From contig JALWMN010000068.1 of assembly GCA_027083895.1 (NCBI GenBank), positions 1 to 6,202 on the forward strand: 6,202 nt of DNA. The letters run 5' to 3'. The notes beneath the pieces are model-generated. The model was not told where the DNA came from. It did no database searches and saw only the letters and a program-made list of their open reading frames with translations. The first letter of the stretch is position 1. Every line of letters starts with the position of its first letter. Positions 1-3,879 of this stretch are shown in pieces. The DNA is from Campylobacteraceae bacterium (lineage in GTDB: Bacteria; Campylobacterota; Campylobacteria; Campylobacterales; Sulfurovaceae). Both the position numbers and the translations under genes were made by a program.

Positions 1-123
1 GATTAATACTTTACTATTGTATATAGATATTTTCTTAATCGTGTTAATTTGTTACACAAAAAGGAGTGAGATTCTTCTTTAATGAGCCTAAAATCTCTTA
101 AAAAATTACTTTTTGTAGCATTT

Positions 124-153
124 TTCATAAATTTTAAATGATTTAGCTATAAT
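124..153 (+). promoter_or_regulatory. Putative sigma-70 promoter P1
   Basis: A perfect TATAAT -10 box lies at 148-153. A weak -35 match, TTCATA (4 of 6 to TTGACA), lies at 124-129, 18 nt upstream. Weak -35 boxes are normal in Campylobacterota. The start site would fall near 160. In the present arrangement this promoter sits about 240 nt from the thiL start codon. If the segment 185-378 is an insertion, the ancestral distance from start site to thiL would have been only about 46 nt, which suits it as the original thiL promoter. Confidence 0.45.
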
Positions 154-185
154 ATTTGTAACTAAAAATGTAGGAGAGTATTAAA

Positions 186-197
186 CCTCTGAAAAAC
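186..197 (+). repeat. Left inverted repeat arm
   Basis: CCTCTGAAAAAC matches the reverse complement of 361-372 at 11 of 12 positions. Immediately outside lies TTAAA (181-185). The arm lies 3 bp upstream of the P2 -35 box. Confidence 0.5.
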
Positions 198-199
198 CA

Positions 200-227
200 T
201 TGACTTTACACAAGTTATAGATATAAT
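200..227 (+). promoter_or_regulatory. Putative sigma-70 promoter P2 driving thiL
   Basis: TTGACT (5 of 6 to TTGACA) at 200-205 and a perfect TATAAT at 222-227 are separated by 16 bp. This is the best canonical promoter in the window. The start site would lie near 234, which places the small hairpin 230-242 at the very 5' end of the transcript and gives thiL a leader of about 165 nt. The promoter lies just inside the left end of the putative element and reads outward through its right end, so an insertion may have supplied a new promoter to thiL. Confidence 0.5.
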
Positions 228-360
228 TTTTCGCTTTGCGAAGGCAAAAAAATTTATAAAAGTGCAAATGTAAGTGCCCCTTCGTGGTTAAGTGCTCTTT
301 ATTTAGCTTTATGGCTAAGATAAATTTTTTTGCTAATATAAAGCTTTCATTTAATTCATA

Positions 361-372
361 GTTTTTTAGAGG
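361..372 (-). repeat. Right inverted repeat arm
   Basis: On the minus strand this reads CCTCTAAAAAAC, differing from the left arm at one position (A for G). ATTTAA follows at 373-378 on the plus strand. The arm ends 27 bp before the thiL start codon. Confidence 0.5.
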
Positions 373-399
373 ATTTAATTTTTTTAAAAAGGGAAACAT

Positions 400-1221
400 T
401 TGGATTTAGAGAACTACTGGATAAGAAAAATTAAAACACCACACATTGGTGATGATGGTGCACTTATCGATGAGTGGGTCTATGCGATGGATGCCTTTTG
501 GGAGGATAGCCACTTCAAAAAGGGGTGGATGAGTATGGAGCAGATAGCCTACAAAGCCTTTATGGTTAACCTCTCTGATATGGTAGCTATGAATGCCAAT
601 ACAAAATATATGTTAATTACAGTAGCATTTCCAAAAACGATTAAAAAGAGTGCTGTAAAGCGACTAAGTAGAGAGTTTAATAGACTTTCGCGTGAATATA
701 ATATTGAGATAATCGGTGGTGATACTATTGGGAGTGATAAGCTTGGAATCTCAATTACAATGATTGGAAAAACAAGAGTTCCGCTGAAACGAAATGGCAT
801 TAAACCAGGCGATCTTCTTGCCTATACTGGGGAGCTTGGGAGTGTTAAAGAGGATCTTGAGAAACTCTTAAGTGGTGAGCGGATTAGTGATGAGTCTAAA
901 TTTTATAGGCCAACTCTTCGAATCGATTTTATAAAAGCCTCTACACCTTGGTTGAGTGCTGGTATGGATATTAGTGATGGACTCTATTGCGACACCAATA
1001 AGTTTTTAAAGTCGAGTGGACTCTATGCAAAACCACTTAAAATTATTGAGCCACGAGTTGGTGAGAGTGGCGAAGAGTATGAGATGCTAATAGCATTTCC
1101 TCCTGAAAATCTAAATAGAGTTGAGAGAATCGCCCGTTTAACCCAAACACCTTTAACTATTTTTGCAACTGCAACAGAGCAAAAAGAGGAGCTATTCCCT
1201 TGTAGATCGCAACACTTTTAG
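400..1221 (+). CDS. thiL: Thiamine-monophosphate kinase
   Basis: ThiL phosphorylates thiamine monophosphate to the cofactor thiamine diphosphate with ATP in the cytoplasm, the last step of thiamine synthesis. The protein has 273 residues, shorter than the ~320-330 of E. coli ThiL but in keeping with the compact form I expect in Campylobacterota. Visible AIRS/PurM-fold motifs in order: GDDGA at 17-21 (nucleotide/Mg loop), acidic strand YAMDAFWEDSHF at 28-39, NLSDMVAMNA at 57-66, GGDT at 106-109, GDLLAYTGELGSVKEDL at 137-153, YRP at 169-171, GMDISDGL at 188-195 and SGEEYEML at 223-230. The usual Thr after the Asp of the DT motif is Ala here (A32). TTG at 400 is the only plausible start: an in-frame TAA lies at 385-387, the GDDGA motif is near the N-terminus, and AAAAAGGGA at 386-394 is a fair ribosome binding site. 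The C-terminus CRSQHF resembles the HF-type ending of the family, so I judge the gene intact. No other thi gene is in the window. Confidence 0.93.
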   Translation: MDLENYWIRKIKTPHIGDDGALIDEWVYAMDAFWEDSHFKKGWMSMEQIAYKAFMVNLSDMVAMNANTKYMLITVAFPKTIKKSAVKRLSREFNRLSREYNIEIIGGDTIGSDKLGISITMIGKTRVPLKRNGIKPGDLLAYTGELGSVKEDLEKLLSGERISDESKFYRPTLRIDFIKASTPWLSAGMDISDGLYCDTNKFLKSSGLYAKPLKIIEPRVGESGEEYEMLIAFPPENLNRVERIARLTQTPLTIFATATEQKEELFPCRSQHF

Positions 1222-1295
1222 CGACACTATTTTACAAAAGTTAGCAACTCCCCTAATTTAGAAAAGTTTATTACAGAGATTATCGCAGATTAATA

Positions 1296-1316
1296 CTACT
1301 TTTATTACAATAGTAG
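1296..1316 (+). promoter_or_regulatory. Weak promoter and small stem upstream of the DUF5644 gene
   Basis: TACAAT at 1306-1311 is a reasonable -10 box with a start site near 1318, about 20 nt before the GTG start at 1338. I see no convincing -35. The -10 box lies in the loop of a CTACT/AGTAG stem (1296-1300 and 1312-1316). No strong terminator separates thiL from the next gene in the 116-nt gap, so readthrough from thiL is equally possible. Confidence 0.28.
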
Positions 1317-1337
1317 CAAAAAATTTGGGAGAATCGA

Positions 1338-2387
1338 GTGTCAAATGTAAATGTAGGAATGAGAGCTTTTTTCTTTAATGCAAAAACCGACTATCTACCA
1401 TACTATAAACCATTTAAGTTCGTTTTAGATAAGAGTACGAAGCTAAGTGAAGTTCTAGAGTTAATAAAAGAGGAGGAGCGAAACTTCTCTTATCCAAAAG
1501 AGAATCTCTACTTTAGAGTCAATGGTTTGGTTGTAAATGGAGACGAAGAGCTAGGCGAAGTTGTAAACAAACTTGGGAGCGAGCTTACTATCGACCCCCT
1601 CTCGACATATAGAGCAAGCAATGGTTTAGTAATTGACGATAGTGACTTTTTAGAGCAGTTTTATAAACTTCCAAAAGAGCTACAGACTCAAGAGAATCTT
1701 GAGTATTATAAAACACTCTATCCATACCACTACGCCTCTGAGACATTTAACTATAAAAAAGATTATATTGGCGATGCAATTATCCTCTTGGCACATAAGT
1801 TAATTGTAGAAGAGAGTAGCGAATATAAAGAGGAGATTCTCGAAGTTATTAACGACTACTTTTGTGGTATTCGATACTGTGAATATGAGAATAATATCTT
1901 TAATGGCGAGAGCGTAGAGGGTAAGATAGAAGAGGTTAAATCGATGCTTCACTTAAAAGATGAGAGAGGATTTTTAGATAAAATCGCCTCTTTTGCAATC
2001 AAAAAGCGAAAGCACGATATAGACTCTTTAGAGAGAAGCAATATTGCACTCTATGTAGGTAGCCAAAATCTTCCACATATTAGTAGCGAGATTAAAAATT
2101 TTGCAAAAGAGGCTGGCGTAAAGGTTATAGATTTCGATTTAGCCTACAAAAAAGCTGGGCAGAGTCTCGTAGGATACAATAGAGATTTTGCGAGCCTAAA
2201 AGCTGCTAAAACTATGCTAGAGGCTTTCGATAGTGGAGCAGATGTGTTTGTCTGTATGAATGAATCAGACCTTCAATACTTTAGAGAGATACAAGGCTAT
2301 AGCGAAAAGATAGTAGGGAGAGATATTGAACTAAAGATTATCTCTGTTGAGATGCTTAAGAGTCTCTTAGAGGGGGCTGTGGCGTAG
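1338..2387 (+). CDS. DUF5644/HdrB_C-like protein with degenerate SdhB-type N-terminus
   Basis: The protein has 349 residues and no characterised function that I know. Residues ~8-112 follow the shape of the N-terminal ferredoxin domain of succinate dehydrogenase/fumarate reductase iron-sulfur subunits: a basic strand, YFRVNGLVVNG at 58-68, and an LTIDPLSTYRASNGLVIDDSDF stretch at 83-104 that parallels the SdhB 'ITIEPL...DLVVD...F' region. The cysteine-rich [2Fe-2S] loop is absent. Residues ~115-225 are helical and charged, with C176 and C181 in YFCGIRYC, where SdhB proteins have their cluster domain. Residues ~236-341 look like an alpha/beta domain (IALYVGSQN at 236-244, ADVFVCMNES at 301-310) with C306. 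This is reminiscent of one half of an HdrB/SdhE CCG domain, without the full cysteine motif. I recall such proteins as DUF5644/HdrB_C entries in Campylobacterota. The GTG start is supported by GGGAGA at 1327-1332. There are no signal or membrane segments, so it is probably cytoplasmic. Its partner is unknown. Confidence 0.8.
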   Translation: MSNVNVGMRAFFFNAKTDYLPYYKPFKFVLDKSTKLSEVLELIKEEERNFSYPKENLYFRVNGLVVNGDEELGEVVNKLGSELTIDPLSTYRASNGLVIDDSDFLEQFYKLPKELQTQENLEYYKTLYPYHYASETFNYKKDYIGDAIILLAHKLIVEESSEYKEEILEVINDYFCGIRYCEYENNIFNGESVEGKIEEVKSMLHLKDERGFLDKIASFAIKKRKHDIDSLERSNIALYVGSQNLPHISSEIKNFAKEAGVKVIDFDLAYKKAGQSLVGYNRDFASLKAAKTMLEAFDSGADVFVCMNESDLQYFREIQGYSEKIVGRDIELKIISVEMLKSLLEGAVA

Positions 2388-2400
2388 CCACTACCTCTTA
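2368..2400. terminator. Hairpin at convergent gene junction, possible bidirectional terminator
   Basis: GTGGC (2379-2383), loop GTA and GCCAC (2387-2391) form a perfect 5-bp stem that covers the stop codons of both converging genes. Outside it, AGAGG (2369-2373) pairs with CCTCT (2394-2398), interrupted by an asymmetric internal loop. There is no long U-run on either side, so it is not a textbook intrinsic terminator. Its position between two genes whose stops are 3 bp apart still suggests a shared 3'-end structure. Confidence 0.4.
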
Positions 2401-3026
2401 TCAAAATGCTGCCAATCTTTGCAGCAATTAAAGTCACCACCCCATCGCCATCCATACGATTGAAAGAGTTTTACAATGAAGTCGTTCCGTAAGATTAGTG
2501 CTCTTTGCGTGGCACTACTCCCTTTTCGAACTCTTTTTAGAAACTGCAGTGACCCTTTGTGCGATGTGTGTCCACTTTTGCTCACATAGGGGTTCTCGAG
2601 TGGATTAATATCGATAGCTTTACCGTAACTATGCTTCGACCATCTGTTGGTACCAGCAACTGGGCGGCAGTTAAAGGCAGAGGTGTTATCGGCTTCGATA
2701 GAGGCAAAATCGCTTCCACCATAATCGCTAACAAGCCGCATCTTCCGAATAGGATACTTTGCTTTGTAGAGTTCTCTAAATATTGCTACTACCTCTTTGG
2801 CGACACTTCTATTTACTATCATCTCTCCAATGTGCTCTCTATTGTCAAAGCCAATGTAGCTCATTTTAAGATAGCGTAAGTTATTTAGCGAAATGGGGCA
2901 TCCCTCTCGATAAGAGCCTCCATTTATCATACGTTGTTTTATATTTGTTGTAATAGGATTTATACTATATTGAAACTGGGCAAATCCAATTGCTGAAGCC
3001 ACTATAGGTATTAGAAAGTATCTCAT
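2391..3026 (-). CDS. Secreted M15-family zinc D,D- or L,D-peptidase
   Basis: The protein has 211 residues. The N-terminus MRYFLIPIVASAIGFA is a signal peptide with a likely cut after A16 (GFA|Q), so the enzyme should act in the periplasm on peptidoglycan peptides. The C-terminal half has the M15 (VanY/CwlK-like) signature: TSAFNCRPV at 115-123, SKHSYGKAIDINPLENPYV at 130-148, and YGWRWGGDFNCCKDWQHFDK at 191-210. The expected zinc ligands are H132, D139 and H207, and the acidic residue near them is D204 or D209. Substrate type (D-Ala-D-Ala carboxypeptidase or L-Ala-D-Glu endopeptidase) cannot be told from sequence alone. Four cysteines remain in the mature part (C43, C120 and the adjacent C201-C202), unusual enough to suggest a disulfide. 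The ATG start has AAAGGAA five bases upstream. The gene converges with the DUF5644 gene and diverges from the TSUP gene, so it is probably monocistronic. Confidence 0.87.
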   Translation of the reverse strand: MRYFLIPIVASAIGFAQFQYSINPITTNIKQRMINGGSYREGCPISLNNLRYLKMSYIGFDNREHIGEMIVNRSVAKEVVAIFRELYKAKYPIRKMRLVSDYGGSDFASIEADNTSAFNCRPVAGTNRWSKHSYGKAIDINPLENPYVSKSGHTSHKGSLQFLKRVRKGSSATQRALILRNDFIVKLFQSYGWRWGGDFNCCKDWQHFDKR

Positions 3027-3053
3027 CTATTTCCTTTATTTATGAGGTAAAAA

Positions 3054-3059
3054 ATTATA
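3054..3059 (-). promoter_or_regulatory. -10 box for the M15 peptidase gene
   Basis: On the minus strand this is TATAAT. The start site would be near 3047, leaving about 20 nt before the ATG at 3026, with the ribosome binding site AAAGGAA inside. No good -35 is visible. Confidence 0.5.
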
Positions 3060-3079
3060 TCATATTTAAAAAAAAGTGT

Positions 3080-3085
3080 TATAAT
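3080..3085 (+). promoter_or_regulatory. -10 box for the TSUP-uvrA operon
   Basis: A perfect TATAAT lies 29 bp before the ATG at 3115, with a start site near 3092. The -35 position (about 3057-3062) has no TTGACA-like sequence and overlaps the -10 box of the divergent peptidase promoter. The ribosome binding region is TAGGTAGAG at 3105-3113. Confidence 0.55.
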
Positions 3086-3114
3086 TTACGGTCAATTTTG
3101 ATAGTAGGTAGAGT

Positions 3115-3870
3115 ATGTTAATAGAGTTAATTGTAGTTGGTCTTTTTGTTGGTGCAGTAGCAGGCTTTTTTGGTGTCGGCGGAGGTATGATCCTTGTGCC
3201 AATACTTATGCTTATTGGTTTTAATATTAAAGCAGCGATTGGTATGTCGGTTGTGCAGATGCTTTTTAGTTCTATCTATGGATCATATATCAATTATAAA
3301 AAGGGAAAACTTGAAGTTAACGAAGGGCTCTGGGTAGGTATTGGTGGCATAATTGGTGGTGCCATAGGTGCACACTTTACCGATATATTACCAAAAGAGA
3401 TGCTTCAGTATATATTTTTAGCTCTTGTTCTCTTTGCATTGATTCGTGTAGCTACAGCAAAAACACCAGCAGAGGGTGTAGAAGAGAAAAGTTTTAATAA
3501 ATTTACACTTTTTCTTATTGGTTTAATTATTGGTACAATTGCAATGATGCTAGGGGTAGGTGGGTCTATAATGCTTACTCCAATACTTATTGGCTTTTTG
3601 CATATGCCTAGTAAAAAGGCAGCAACTGCTGGGCTCTTTTTTGTAGTATTCTCTTCGATATCAGGAACACTCTATAAATACTTTGCAGGAACATTTGACA
3701 ACTTAAATTTAGACCTCCACTTAGTAATTGCCCTAGCATTAGCGGCATCTTTTGGGGTCATAATTGGTTTAAAGATAAAAGAGAAGATAAAAGATACCCA
3801 CCATAAATACTCTATGGTGGTGCTCTATTTAGTAATTTTAGTAATGTTAGTTTATAAAATATGGTTTTAA
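3115..3870 (+). CDS. TSUP (TauE/SafE) family membrane transporter
   Basis: This 251-residue inner-membrane protein is almost wholly hydrophobic, with about seven or eight membrane segments (roughly 4-34, 39-57, 71-88, 96-113, 130-160, 170-190, 199-219 and 232-249). It shows the internal duplication of the family: GFFGVGGGMILVPIL at 17-31 and MLGVGGSIMLTPIL at 145-158, each followed by a conserved small-residue helix (AAIGMSVVQMLFSS at 40-53, AATAGLFFVVFSS at 169-181). A charged cytoplasmic or periplasmic loop at 114-129 separates the two halves. Family members move sulfite, sulfonates, sulfoacetate or related organic anions. The substrate here cannot be assigned, although sulfur-compound export would suit a sulfur-oxidising campylobacterote. 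The ATG start has TAGGTAGAG just upstream and its own TATAAT promoter. uvrA follows after 9 nt, which suggests co-transcription without an obvious functional link. Confidence 0.9.
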   Translation: MLIELIVVGLFVGAVAGFFGVGGGMILVPILMLIGFNIKAAIGMSVVQMLFSSIYGSYINYKKGKLEVNEGLWVGIGGIIGGAIGAHFTDILPKEMLQYIFLALVLFALIRVATAKTPAEGVEEKSFNKFTLFLIGLIIGTIAMMLGVGGSIMLTPILIGFLHMPSKKAATAGLFFVVFSSISGTLYKYFAGTFDNLNLDLHLVIALALAASFGVIIGLKIKEKIKDTHHKYSMVVLYLVILVMLVYKIWF

Positions 3871-3879
3871 GAGGGGTTT

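Larger units (their letters stand above)
181..378. mobile_element. Putative MITE-like non-autonomous element
   Basis: The segment is delimited by imperfect terminal inverted repeats: CCTCTGAAAAAC at 186-197 and, on the other strand, CCTCTAAAAAAC from 372 down to 361. The similarity continues a few bases inward (CATTGA against TATGA). TTAA occurs immediately outside both ends (181-184 and 375-378), as a target-site duplication would. The inner length is about 190 bp, with no transposase, which fits a miniature inverted-repeat element or the fused ends of a decayed insertion sequence. Because TTAA is itself a palindrome, the flanking copies could belong to the inverted repeat instead of being a duplication. 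One repeat arm also has an extra base (T at 374). In AT-rich DNA an inverted match of this size can arise by chance, and I do not recognise the family. Confidence 0.35.
1..399. other. Gene-less region upstream of thiL
   Basis: This stretch has no ORF that I accept as a gene. It is strongly AT-rich and contains, in order: an unremarkable AT-rich start; a TATAAT promoter (P1) at 148-153; a Shine-Dalgarno-like TAGGAGAG at 171-178 with no start codon behind it; a segment bounded by inverted repeats from about 181 to 378; and a T/A run leading to the thiL ribosome binding site. Inside the bounded segment are a second promoter (P2), a small TTCGC-TTT-GCGAA hairpin at 230-242, three copies of AAGTGC at 260-265, 272-277 and 290-295, and a weaker TTAGC/GCTAA stem at 303-318. 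No TPP riboswitch consensus is visible, although thiL follows. Confidence 0.6.

Noticed and set aside
82..141. 19-codon plus-strand ORF beginning MSLKSLKKLLFVAFF, resembling the start of a signal peptide
   Set aside because: The AAGGAG at 61-66 is 15 nt from its ATG, too far for normal initiation. It stops after 19 codons and overlaps the P1 -35 region. It could be a remnant, but nothing supports expression.
171..180. TAGGAGAG Shine-Dalgarno-like sequence at the left edge of the putative element
   Set aside because: No ATG, GTG or TTG lies at a suitable distance. The next codons run into stops, so no gene can be assigned to it. I considered that an insertion cut off a start codon, but the reconstructed empty site has none either.
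181..399. 72-codon minus-strand ORF upstream of thiL
   Set aside because: It covers almost exactly the inverted-repeat segment, has no Shine-Dalgarno ahead of its start (the region before it is the thiL start), shows low-complexity Lys/Leu/Phe/Asn composition and no recognisable domain. It is more likely a chance ORF within a repeat-like segment.
200..400. TPP riboswitch ahead of thiL
   Set aside because: The conserved CTGAGA and ACCTGATCTGG-type blocks of the THI element are absent.
1..1316. GATTAATACT at 1-10 repeated at 1288-1297, and TACTATTGTA at 12-21 inverted at 1306-1315
   Set aside because: Ten-base matches in AT-rich intergenic DNA over this distance are readily explained by chance, and the surrounding bases do not align.
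2559..2879. 106-codon plus-strand ORF
   Set aside because: It lies wholly antisense to the M15 peptidase, which has a signal peptide and zinc motifs, so it is a shadow frame.
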